Numbered from the stretch's first letter, positions 1-6,041 are shown. The stretch is DNA of 6,454 nt from an uncultured Eubacteriales bacterium (GCA_902775835.1 CACYNZ010000215.1:1-6454); one strand, 5' to 3'. A program made the numbers and translations. The notes: generated by a model not told the origin, from the sequence alone.

Positions 1-749
1 GGGGTATAGATCCGGGCAAAGCGGGTAATGAATGCCTCGGAGCGGCTCTTGAGACTGGAAGCGTTTTCCACCATCTCGAGAATCCGGGAGGCAGTGGAGG
101 TTTCGAATTCCTTCGTGGTCCGGATGCGGAGCGTGCCGGACTGATTGATGGTGCCCGACAGCACCGGGTCGCCGGGACGGACCGTTCTCGGTACGCTTTC
201 CCCGGTGAGGGCAGAGGTGTCCAGGGAAGAGGTTCCTTCCTCCACCACACCGTCCAGCGGGATTTTTTCACCAGCGGAAACCTGAATCAGGCTGCCGATC
301 TCCACCTCATCCGGGTCCACACGGACGGTGGACTGGTCTTCCTGCAGGAGATTGGCGTAGTCGGGACGGATGTCCATGAGCTGGGAGATATTCCGGCGGC
401 TGCGGCCGACGGCCACGGACTGGAAAAGCTCGCCGATCTGGTAGAACAGCATGACGGCGGCGCCTTCCGCGTAGTCCCCGGTGCGCACTCTTCCCAGGAC
501 GATGGCACCCAGGGAGGCGAAAGCCATGAGAAAGTTCTCATCAAACGGCTGACGGTTCCGGATGCCCTTGAAGGCCTTGATCAGAATATCGTATCCGATC
601 ACAAAGTAGGGAATCAGGTAAAGAAGGAATTTCACCCACCCGTCCCAGAGTCCGTCCAGGGGAAGGAAATGCAGGATGACCATCAGAACGGCGGAGATCA
701 GGATGCGGGTGAGGACGTGTTTCTGTTTTTTCGTCAATTGGCCCAGCAT
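1..749 (-). CDS. Heavy-metal-translocating P1B-type ATPase (CadA/ZntA-like), N-terminal 249 residues, runs off left edge
   Basis: This is the N-terminal part of a membrane metal-efflux ATPase, probably exporting Zn/Cd/Co/Pb-type cations. The reading frame is open from ATG 747-749 to the window edge. Visible in order: hydrophobic segments at about 12-30 and 39-60; a third membrane segment opened by FDENFLM (69-75), which resembles the DENFLM motif of CadA/ZntA enzymes; a fourth at about 93-114 within EGAAVMLFYQIGELFQ; and the actuator domain with TGES at 182-185, the dephosphorylation loop of P-type ATPases. Visible sequence ends in TRFARIYT, the usual run-in to the next membrane helix. The transport-site CPC/SPC motif, the DKTGT phosphorylation site and the nucleotide-binding domain lie outside the window, so the metal cannot be fixed. 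There is no N-terminal HMA domain; a separate HMA protein is encoded 24 nt upstream in the same operon. An AAAGGAAG ribosome site lies 8 nt before the ATG. Confidence 0.93.
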   Translation of the reverse strand, partial: MLGQLTKKQKHVLTRILISAVLMVILHFLPLDGLWDGWVKFLLYLIPYFVIGYDILIKAFKGIRNRQPFDENFLMAFASLGAIVLGRVRTGDYAEGAAVMLFYQIGELFQSVAVGRSRRNISQLMDIRPDYANLLQEDQSTVRVDPDEVEIGSLIQVSAGEKIPLDGVVEEGTSSLDTSALTGESVPRTVRPGDPVLSGTINQSGTLRIRTTKEFETSTASRILEMVENASSLKSRSEAFITRFARIYT

Positions 750-773
750 GGCCGGCGCTTCCTTTCAGAGATC

Positions 774-992
774 TCAGAAATAGATTTCACATTCGTCTTC
801 CACTTTCCGGCAGTTCTGCAGCACCCGGGGCATGACTTCCTTGGGATCCGCCTGCTCGTCAAAGTGAACAATCATTTTCAGGGTCATGAAATTGACGGTG
901 CAGTCACTGACCCCCGGCGTCTTTTTGCATGCCGCTTCCATTTTCGCGGCACAGTTTGCACAGTCGACCTCAATGGCATATGTCTTCTTCAT
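774..992 (-). CDS. Small HMA-domain metal-binding protein (72 aa), partner of the adjacent P-type ATPase
   Basis: This is a free-standing heavy-metal-associated (HMA, ferredoxin-like fold) domain, expected to bind a soft or borderline metal ion in the cytoplasm and pass it to the ATPase encoded next. The CxxC site is C11-A-N-C14 in the context VDCANCAAKME. This DCANC form is typical of the N-terminal domains of Zn/Cd/Pb ATPases and differs from the GMTCxxC of copper chaperones. The C-terminus adds C61 and C68 in an acidic tail (VEDECEIYF), which could give further ligands. I chose ATG 990-992 because a GGAGG lies 8 nt before it; an in-frame ATG eight codons upstream (1014-1016) would place that GGAGG inside the gene. 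The gene is first in the leftward operon, has its own promoter and operator, and ends 24 nt before the ATPase start. The family assignment is firm; chaperone rather than buffer or sensor function is inferred. Confidence 0.92.
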   Translation of the reverse strand: MKKTYAIEVDCANCAAKMEAACKKTPGVSDCTVNFMTLKMIVHFDEQADPKEVMPRVLQNCRKVEDECEIYF

Positions 993-1021
993 AACCGCAG
1001 CCTCCGTGTTTTTCATTTGAA

Positions 1022-1043
1022 CATATGAACAATCATTCATATG
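1022..1043 (-). promoter_or_regulatory. Putative ArsR/SmtB-family operator (8-bp inverted repeat) of the metal-efflux operon
   Basis: CATATGAA and TTCATATG form a perfect 8-bp inverted repeat separated by 6 nt (CAATCA). The ATATGAAC/ATTCATAT core resembles the 12-2-12 operators bound by ArsR/SmtB metal sensors such as CzrA, CadC and SmtB. It covers roughly +3 to +24 of the predicted transcript from the promoter at 1052-1080, a suitable place for metal-relieved repression. No sensor gene lies in the window; it may lie beyond the ATPase or elsewhere. The repeat is seen directly; the regulator family is inferred. Confidence 0.7.
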
Positions 1044-1051
1044 ATGGCAAA

Positions 1052-1080
1052 AGTATAGCATGGGACGCAGGATGTGTCAA
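1052..1080 (-). promoter_or_regulatory. Sigma-A-type promoter of the HMA/ATPase operon
   Basis: Reading leftwards, a perfect -35 TTGACA (1075-1080) is followed after exactly 17 nt by TATACT (1052-1057, five of six matches to TATAAT). A TGn extension sits just before the -10, giving TGCTATACT. Transcription would start near 1045, at the edge of the inverted repeat at 1022-1043. The leader before the HMA gene would be about 53 nt. A promoter this strong beside an operator-like repeat suggests repression is the main control. Confidence 0.85.
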
Positions 1081-1381
1081 CGGGCGAAATGCATCTTAGG
1101 AAAGAAAATATGCCGGCGGGGGGAAATAATATGAAAGAAAACGGATGCCGGGCGGAAGGAAAGGAGATGCGGCGGCCGCTGAAAGCCAGGGAAAATGCCC
1201 GGAACGCACCGGACTGCAGGGGAGGAAAAGGGGATTGCATGCATGCACTGTCAAAACAATGTGCGAACCGGCTGAAAAGCGACCTGATAAAACATTGTAT
1301 ACCGAAAATGCATTTTTGAATCCTCAAAAGTTCATTTTTGTTCTTATTTTGTCTTAAATCGGGGAGAAATTGCATTTTGGG
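1081..1381. other. Intergenic region between the divergent operons, no convincing gene
   Basis: About 300 bases separate the two divergent promoters. I found no protein-coding signal I trust: the short open frames on both strands are rich in basic residues and match no family I recognise. Two perfect 12-bp palindromes are present: three tandem TGCA units at 1236-1247 and AAAATGCATTTT at 1305-1316. The last 65 bases before the rightward promoter are AT-rich with T tracts and could act as an upstream promoter element. The part near 1100-1230 is purine-rich on the plus strand. No tRNA, known riboswitch or clear terminator was seen. Confidence 0.6.
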
Positions 1382-1410
1382 TTGACAAAGGATTTATCTA
1401 CTTTTACAAT
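1382..1410 (+). promoter_or_regulatory. Sigma-A-type promoter of the peptide ABC transporter operon
   Basis: A perfect -35 TTGACA (1382-1387) is followed after 17 nt by TACAAT (1405-1410, five of six consensus matches). The start of transcription would be near 1417, giving a leader of about 58 nt before the binding-protein gene. The sequence upstream (1315-1360) is rich in A/T tracts. Together with the strong ribosome site and the biased codon use of the first gene, this suggests high expression. Confidence 0.85.
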
Positions 1411-1420
1411 GGAGAAAATC

Positions 1421-1453
1421 GTGAATCGGATATGTTACTCAGATCCGATTCGC
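1421..1453 (+). promoter_or_regulatory. Inverted repeat / leader hairpin upstream of the solute-binding protein gene
   Basis: GAATCGGAT (1423-1431) and ATCCGATTC (1443-1451) are a perfect 9-bp inverted repeat around an 11-nt spacer. In RNA the stem extends to 11 pairs by one G-U and one G-C pair. It lies immediately downstream of the predicted start of transcription and ends 9 nt before the AGGAGG (1463-1468). As DNA, the two half-sites are 20 bp apart centre to centre, about two helical turns, which suits a dimeric repressor. As RNA, it could be a 5' stabilising hairpin. No U tract follows, so it is not an intrinsic terminator. Which of the two applies is not decidable here. Confidence 0.65.
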
Positions 1454-1474
1454 AAAATGTCTAGGAGGAAGAGT

Positions 1475-3382
1475 ATGAAAAAGTTTTTGTCACTGGTACT
1501 GGTTGTAGCTTTGGCATTGGGCTGCGTCTACACTGCCTCTGCTGAGAAGCTGAGCGTGTATCACGACTATCAGACCACTACCAACGAAATGGAATACTGG
1601 CTCATTCAGATGTCCCAGGGCGCCAAGGAACTGAACGTCCTGAACAACTGCATTGATGGTCTGGTATACAATGACAACACCGGTGCTCTTGTCGGACTTG
1701 CCGCAGAGTCCTGGGAGCATGATGATCAGTCCGTCGTGTGGACCTTCCATCTCCATGACAACATGGTCTGGGTAGATGCCGAAGGCAACTACAAGGGCGA
1801 CGTTGTGGCTGAAGACTGGCTGACCGGTCTGGAATGGACCCTGAACTATGCCAAGAACGAAGCCACCAACACCTCCATGGCCTTTGAGACCCTGGCTGGT
1901 GCCGAAGAGTACTACAACTACACCAAGGAACTGGCTGAGACCAATCCTGAGGAAGCTGCTGCTCTGACCTATGAAGGCAAGTTCCTTGAGACTGTCGGCA
2001 TCGAAACTCCCGACGAGTACACCATCGTGTACACCTGCAAGGACTCCACCCCCTATTTCGATTCCGTCGCGACCTATGCCTGCCTGTATCCCATTCCCCA
2101 GGGCATGATCGACGAACTGGGCATCGAGGGAACCCGCGCCCTGACCCCCGATAAGATGTGGTATTCCGGTCCCTACACCGTGACCACCTACAATGAAGGC
2201 TCTGAGAAGATCCTCACCAAGAACCCCCTGTACTGGAACGAAGACAGCCAGCTGTTTGACGAAGTCGTCATCACCATGGTTGAGTCCGTTGCCAAGGCCT
2301 ATGAGCTGTTCGACGCCGGTCAGCTGGACCGCGTGGCTCTGGACCAGTCCAACCTGACCACCATTTACAATGATCCCAGCAACAAGTACAACAAGTATCT
2401 GGTGGAAGCCCGTCCTACCAAGTATTCCTATCAGATCCATCTGAGTTATGATGTCTGGGAAGAAGACGGCACTCCGGATACCAACTGGAACACGGCTGTT
2501 GCCAACGAAGCTTTCCGTCTGTCCTGGTACTATGGCCTTGATCTGACCAAGTATCTCGAGCGCACCAATCCCATCCATCCCTATGTCTGCGCGAACTACG
2601 GCTACACCGGCACCGGTGTTGCTGTGAACAGCAAGGGCGTGGACTACGCCACTCTGGTGAACCAGCTGGTCGGCGTTCAGTACAGCGACAGCGAATATAC
2701 CCGCTATAATCCCGAACTGGCTGCCCAGTACAAGGCACAGGCCATTGAAGAGCTGACCGCCAAGGGCGTCACCTTCCCGATCGAAGTCAACTACTTCATC
2801 TCCGGTTCTTCCACCGTTGCTGCCGAGACCGCCAAGGTTCTGAAGCAGACCTTCGAAGAGTGCCTGGGTGCTGATTACATCAACTTCCAGATCAAGACCT
2901 ATGTTTCTTCCCTGAAGAACGAAGTGCGTGCACCGCATCTGGCTTCCTTCTACATCAATGGCTGGGGCGCTGACTTCGGTGATCCCGTCAACTTCGTTGG
3001 CCAGGAAACCTACGGCGAAGACAATGCGTACTACTCCATCGATTACTCCCGCATCAATGATGCCACCGATGAAGACCTGATCGCCACCTACAAGGAATTC
3101 ACTGAACTGGTTGCTGCCGCCCGTACCATCGTGGATGACTATGATGCCCGTCTGGATGCTTTCGCCAAGAGCGAAGCCTTCATGGTGCAGCATGCTCTGG
3201 TCATTCCGTGCTACATCGACATCAGCTGGCAGCTGACCAAGGTCAACGACTACACCAAGTGCTACGCTGCCTATGGTATCTCCACATATCGTTATGAGAA
3301 CTGGGAGACCAACTCCGATATGTACACCACCGAAGAGTATGCAAAGATTAAGGCTGATTATGAAGCTGCTGTGGCTGAATAA
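1475..3382 (+). CDS. Peptide ABC transporter substrate-binding protein (SBP_bac_5, OppA/DppA family), 635 aa
   Basis: This is the secreted receptor of an oligopeptide/dipeptide-type ABC importer. It captures the ligand outside the membrane and delivers it to the permease pair encoded downstream. Residues 1-23 form a signal peptide: MKKF, a hydrophobic core LSLVLVVALALG, then a likely cleavage after ASA (21-23); C17 in ALGC also fits a loose lipobox, so lipid anchoring is possible. Family features include DGLVYNDNTGALVGLAAESWE (61-81), a WTFHLHDNMVW strand region (89-99), SGPYTVTTYNEGSEKILTKNP (231-251) and YINGWGADFGDPVNF (493-507). At 635 residues it is longer than the usual 530-550. ATG 1475 is chosen because AGGAGG ends 6 nt before it and the signal peptide begins there; the frame is open 35 codons further up, but that part overlaps the promoter and leader hairpin. 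Codon use is strongly biased (mostly AAG, ACC, CTG, AAC), as in highly expressed genes. The ligand is unknown. Confidence 0.95.
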   Translation: MKKFLSLVLVVALALGCVYTASAEKLSVYHDYQTTTNEMEYWLIQMSQGAKELNVLNNCIDGLVYNDNTGALVGLAAESWEHDDQSVVWTFHLHDNMVWVDAEGNYKGDVVAEDWLTGLEWTLNYAKNEATNTSMAFETLAGAEEYYNYTKELAETNPEEAAALTYEGKFLETVGIETPDEYTIVYTCKDSTPYFDSVATYACLYPIPQGMIDELGIEGTRALTPDKMWYSGPYTVTTYNEGSEKILTKNPLYWNEDSQLFDEVVITMVESVAKAYELFDAGQLDRVALDQSNLTTIYNDPSNKYNKYLVEARPTKYSYQIHLSYDVWEEDGTPDTNWNTAVANEAFRLSWYYGLDLTKYLERTNPIHPYVCANYGYTGTGVAVNSKGVDYATLVNQLVGVQYSDSEYTRYNPELAAQYKAQAIEELTAKGVTFPIEVNYFISGSSTVAAETAKVLKQTFEECLGADYINFQIKTYVSSLKNEVRAPHLASFYINGWGADFGDPVNFVGQETYGEDNAYYSIDYSRINDATDEDLIATYKEFTELVAAARTIVDDYDARLDAFAKSEAFMVQHALVIPCYIDISWQLTKVNDYTKCYAAYGISTYRYENWETNSDMYTTEEYAKIKADYEAAVAE

Positions 3383-3421
3383 GCTTCATACGAATTCGGA
3401 TATGTGATTTGTTAGCCTGAT

Positions 3422-3471
3422 AGGCAGACAGCTTCCCTGGAAGACTGACACTACGGGGAGGCTGTCTGCCT
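3422..3471 (+). terminator. Strong hairpin after the binding-protein gene, probable partial terminator / 3' stabiliser
   Basis: A 16-pair stem is formed by AGGCAGACAGCTTCCC (3422-3437) and GGGAGGCTGTCTGCCT (3456-3471), with one G-U pair and an 18-nt loop. It begins 39 nt after the binding-protein stop codon. The downstream sequence TATACATTATT is only moderately T-rich, so termination is likely incomplete. That would let some transcripts continue into the permease genes and leave an excess of binding-protein mRNA. The stem is seen directly; leaky termination is inferred. Confidence 0.6.
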
Positions 3472-3488
3472 TATACATTATTCCCGCA

Positions 3489-3543
3489 GCTATCAGTCAT
3501 CAGCCCTTTTCAGGTATCTGAGGAAAGGCTGATGACTGATAGC
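3489..3543 (+). other. Long intercistronic hairpin before permease B, probable mRNA processing or stability element
   Basis: GCTATCAGTCATCAGCC (3489-3505) pairs perfectly over 17 bp with GGCTGATGACTGATAGC (3527-3543). Inside, after a single bulged C, TTT pairs with AAA, then TCAG pairs with CTGA around a GTAT tetraloop, leaving a two-G bulge on the right side. The whole is a nearly continuous stem of 24 pairs. No T tract follows, so it is not an intrinsic terminator in either direction. It stops 8 nt before the AAAGGGG ribosome site of permease B. Differential mRNA stability or RNase III cleavage between the binding protein and the permeases is the simplest reading, by analogy with the malE-malF intercistronic elements. 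Confidence 0.65.
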
Positions 3544-3565
3544 GGAGCGAAAAGGGGACGCTTGG

Positions 3566-4978
3566 ATGGTACGATATATTCTGAAGCGGCTGTTGCAGTC
3601 AGTGATCACGGTGTTCATCATCGTCAGCGTGGTATTCCTGCTGATGCGCATGATGCCTACTGATTACTTTTTTACCGAGGATGAGTTGATCAAGCTCACC
3701 GAGGCACAGAAGCAGAGTAAACTGGAAAGCGCCGGCCTGCTGGATCCGCCTCTTGTACAGCTGCAGCGCTTTTACCAGAACATGTTCAAGGTGGACTATG
3801 TCTATGCTGAGAAGCAGCAGGCCATCATCAACACCCAGCTCCAGAGCGGTGTGACCAGTACGGTGCATACGGCGGTGGAGCAGGCGATCCGCGCGTACTA
3901 TACCGATGAGACCGCGGCAGAAAAAGAGATCGACAAGATCAACAACAAGATTCTGACCGAGACCATCATCACAAAGCAGATCGACAGTGCGCTGCAGGGT
4001 GAAAACGGCTCTGACTCCGCCTATGTGGCGGACCAGCTTGCCTCGAATCTGGGCAGCAAGGCTCTGGGCACGCTGTTCAAGGATGCCAAGAAAGCCATTG
4101 GCGAGGAGCAGGCCGGAAAGCTGCGGGATGAGCTGGATGCCACGCTCCGCAAGGATATGGCGGCGCTGCTGGCGGATGTGAACCTGAACGTGAATGCGGC
4201 GGGATTCCAGAACATTCTGAATCATCTGAACCCGAACAATTACACGTTCACCTTCAGCCTCGGCGAATCCTACCGTATCCGTCACGGCGTATCCTGCATT
4301 GAAATCATTGCCGATAAGTTCCCCATTTCCATGCAGATCGGTCTGTGGTCCCTGGCCCTGGCTCTGGTGCTCGGCGTTGTGCTGGGTATCCTGCAGGCGC
4401 GCTACAAGGGCGGTGTGCTGGACAATGTCTGCACCGGCTACACCATTTTTATCAATGCCGTGCCGCATCTGGTCAGCTATACGCTGATCATGTATCTGTG
4501 TGCGCACCTGTTCAATCTGCCGATGACCTACAGAAGCGCCACGCCCATCACTTCCGCGATTCCTCCGATCCTGTGCCTTTCCACCGCTTCCACGGCCAAC
4601 TACATGCTGTGGATGCGCCGGTACATGGTGGATGAGCTGAACAAGGACTATATCCGTCTGGCCCAGCTGAAGGGCTTCACCACCACGCAGGTCATGTTCC
4701 GTCACGTCATGAAGAACGCCTTCCTGCCGCTGGCCCAGTACCTGCCGTACAACATCCTGCTCACGGTCGGCGGTTCCCTGCTTGCGGAGAGCTTCTTCTC
4801 CGTGCCCGGCATGGGCCCGCTGCTGACGCAGGCCATCTCAAGATATGACACCAACCTGGTGCAGGCCATCGTGCTGTTCTACGCAACCCTGGGCATTATC
4901 GGCGTGTTCATCGGTGACCTTCTGATGGGCATTCTCGATCCCAGAATCAGTCTTACCAAAAAGGGAGGCACGCGCTGA
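3566..4978 (+). CDS. Peptide ABC transporter permease B (OppB/DppB family) with a large extracytoplasmic insertion, 470 aa
   Basis: This is one of two membrane subunits of the importer. It begins with the family hallmark VRYILKRLLQSVITVFIIVSV (2-22), the first membrane helix, followed by LDPPLVQLQRFYQNMF (59-74). The core resumes at FSLGESY (230-236), with membrane segments at about 256-277, 289-313, 328-350, 391-412 and 432-457. The cytoplasmic EAA-type loop that docks on the ATPase is at 351-389 (DELNKDYIRLAQLKG, then NAFLPL). AESFFSVPGMGPLL (408-420) and the C-terminal DPR (458-460) are also typical. Family members usually have 300-340 residues. The excess is a hydrophilic, mostly helical stretch at about 78-228, placed outside the membrane by topology. 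The ATG at 3566 has AAAGGGG 8 nt upstream. The stop is one nucleotide before the next start, so translation is probably coupled. Confidence 0.95.
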   Translation: MVRYILKRLLQSVITVFIIVSVVFLLMRMMPTDYFFTEDELIKLTEAQKQSKLESAGLLDPPLVQLQRFYQNMFKVDYVYAEKQQAIINTQLQSGVTSTVHTAVEQAIRAYYTDETAAEKEIDKINNKILTETIITKQIDSALQGENGSDSAYVADQLASNLGSKALGTLFKDAKKAIGEEQAGKLRDELDATLRKDMAALLADVNLNVNAAGFQNILNHLNPNNYTFTFSLGESYRIRHGVSCIEIIADKFPISMQIGLWSLALALVLGVVLGILQARYKGGVLDNVCTGYTIFINAVPHLVSYTLIMYLCAHLFNLPMTYRSATPITSAIPPILCLSTASTANYMLWMRRYMVDELNKDYIRLAQLKGFTTTQVMFRHVMKNAFLPLAQYLPYNILLTVGGSLLAESFFSVPGMGPLLTQAISRYDTNLVQAIVLFYATLGIIGVFIGDLLMGILDPRISLTKKGGTR

Positions 4979-4979
4979 T

Positions 4980-6041
4980 ATGGACAAAAGGAAGAAAATC
5001 GTCCTGAAGGGCATCAATACGGAAAATGACTCCCGCGATGTGGTAATGGATGATGTAAACCCCAGTGACGTGGACACCACGGAACATACCTATGAAAAAG
5101 GCCGTCCGTATATCAACAAGCGCTCTTCCATGCCGGAAAAGCAGCTGTTCGCGCCGGCCAAGTACAACTACCAGGAAGCAGAGCGCACAGGCTACAGCCA
5201 GTACAGCTACTGGAAGAGCGTGTGGCAGAACTTCCTGAAAAAGAAGAGCGCCGTGGTCATGCTGATCATTTTCATGCTGCTCTTCATCTTCACCTTTGTT
5301 TCTCCCATGATCAGCAAGTTTGATGTCAAGACCCTGTACTATGATACCAAGCTGGCCTTCATCAGTCCCAACAGCACGTACTGGTTCGGTACGGATTCCC
5401 TTGGTGCGGATTACTGGTGCCAGGTATGGTATGCCACCCGTCTGAGCATCATCCTTGCGATCTGCGTGTCGGCAGGCCAGATTCTGCTGGGCACCGTCAT
5501 CGGCCTTCTCTGGGGCTATGTACGCTCGCTGGACAGAATCATCACGGAAATCTATAACCTGATCGACAATATCCCGACCATCATCTACATGACCCTGATC
5601 GCGCTGATGGTGGGCAAGTCCTATGTCATTATCGGCGGTGCCCTGATCCTGTTCGGATGGCTCGGTACGGCCCGTAACATCCGAAATCTGGTGTTCATGT
5701 ACCGCGACCGTGAGTACAACCTCGCGTCCCGCTGCCTGGGCACCGGCCTGTGGCGCACCCTGTACAGGAACATTTTCCCGTACCTGATCAGCGTGGTTGT
5801 GCTGCGCCTGGCGCTTGCCATCCCCGGCACCATCGCCTTTGAGACGACGCTTGCCTATCTCGGACTGATCAGCGTGGAAACGCCTTCCCTGGGCATTCTT
5901 CTGAGAAACGCCCGCAGTCTGTTCATGCAGTATCCCTATATGCTGATCTTCCCTGCGGTGATTGTGTCCGTGATCACCATCACCTTCTACCTTGCGGGCA
6001 ACGCCTTCTCCGATGCGTGCGATCCCCGCAACCATATGTAA
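4980..6041 (+). CDS. Peptide ABC transporter permease C (OppC/DppC family) with long N-terminal tail, 353 aa
   Basis: This is the second membrane subunit, expected to pair with permease B to form the translocation path. Residues 1-77 are a hydrophilic, charged cytoplasmic tail, longer than the usual 20-40. Then comes the OppC N-terminal signature YWKSVWQNFLKKKSAVVML (77-95) leading into the first membrane helix (about 91-111). FGTDSLGADYW (136-146) corresponds to the family motif GTDxLGRD, with alanine at 143 in place of the usual arginine. Membrane segments follow at about 156-180, 197-211, 215-229, 265-283 and 321-340. The EAA-type ATPase-coupling loop spans about 237-268 (REYNLASRCLGTG, then NIFPYL). 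The C-terminus AFSDACDPRNHM is a typical ending. GGGAGG lies 11 nt before the ATG, inside the end of the permease B gene. Confidence 0.95.
   Translation: MDKRKKIVLKGINTENDSRDVVMDDVNPSDVDTTEHTYEKGRPYINKRSSMPEKQLFAPAKYNYQEAERTGYSQYSYWKSVWQNFLKKKSAVVMLIIFMLLFIFTFVSPMISKFDVKTLYYDTKLAFISPNSTYWFGTDSLGADYWCQVWYATRLSIILAICVSAGQILLGTVIGLLWGYVRSLDRIITEIYNLIDNIPTIIYMTLIALMVGKSYVIIGGALILFGWLGTARNIRNLVFMYRDREYNLASRCLGTGLWRTLYRNIFPYLISVVVLRLALAIPGTIAFETTLAYLGLISVETPSLGILLRNARSLFMQYPYMLIFPAVIVSVITITFYLAGNAFSDACDPRNHM

Noticed and set aside
993..1016. Upstream in-frame start of the HMA protein at 1014-1016
   Set aside because: The GGAGG serving the 990-992 start would lie inside this extension, and the added residues are not part of the HMA fold.
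669..1028. A 119-codon plus-strand open frame across the HMA gene and the ATPase start
   Set aside because: It overlaps two well-supported minus-strand genes and their ribosome sites and resembles no family.
1131..1319. Possible 62-residue Cys-containing small protein on the plus strand, ATG 1131 with a G-run 7 nt upstream
   Set aside because: The composition is Lys/Arg-rich with scattered cysteines, there is no promoter upstream on this strand, and the purine-rich sequence gives open frames easily. It could be revisited if conserved in relatives.
1370..1474. N-terminal extension of the binding protein from ATG 1370 or ATG 1409
   Set aside because: These starts overlap the promoter and leader hairpin and would bury the signal peptide; the AGGAGG and signal sequence fix the start at 1475.
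1490..3193. A 567-codon open frame on the minus strand opposite the binding-protein gene
   Set aside because: The plus-strand frame is an unmistakable OppA-type protein with signal peptide and ribosome site. The antisense product is low in complexity (Gly/Val/Ile-rich) and is explained by the strong codon bias of the real gene.
3489..3543. Reading the second intergenic hairpin as an intrinsic terminator or an insertion-sequence end
   Set aside because: No T tract follows on either strand, and there is no transposase, target duplication or second copy in the window.
3599..4705. Long minus-strand open frame opposite permease B
   Set aside because: It is a His/Gln/Arg-rich shadow of the permease codons with no family resemblance and no ribosome site I can identify.
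4953..6035. Long minus-strand open frame opposite permease C
   Set aside because: Same reason: a shadow of a clear OppC-type gene, with biased composition.
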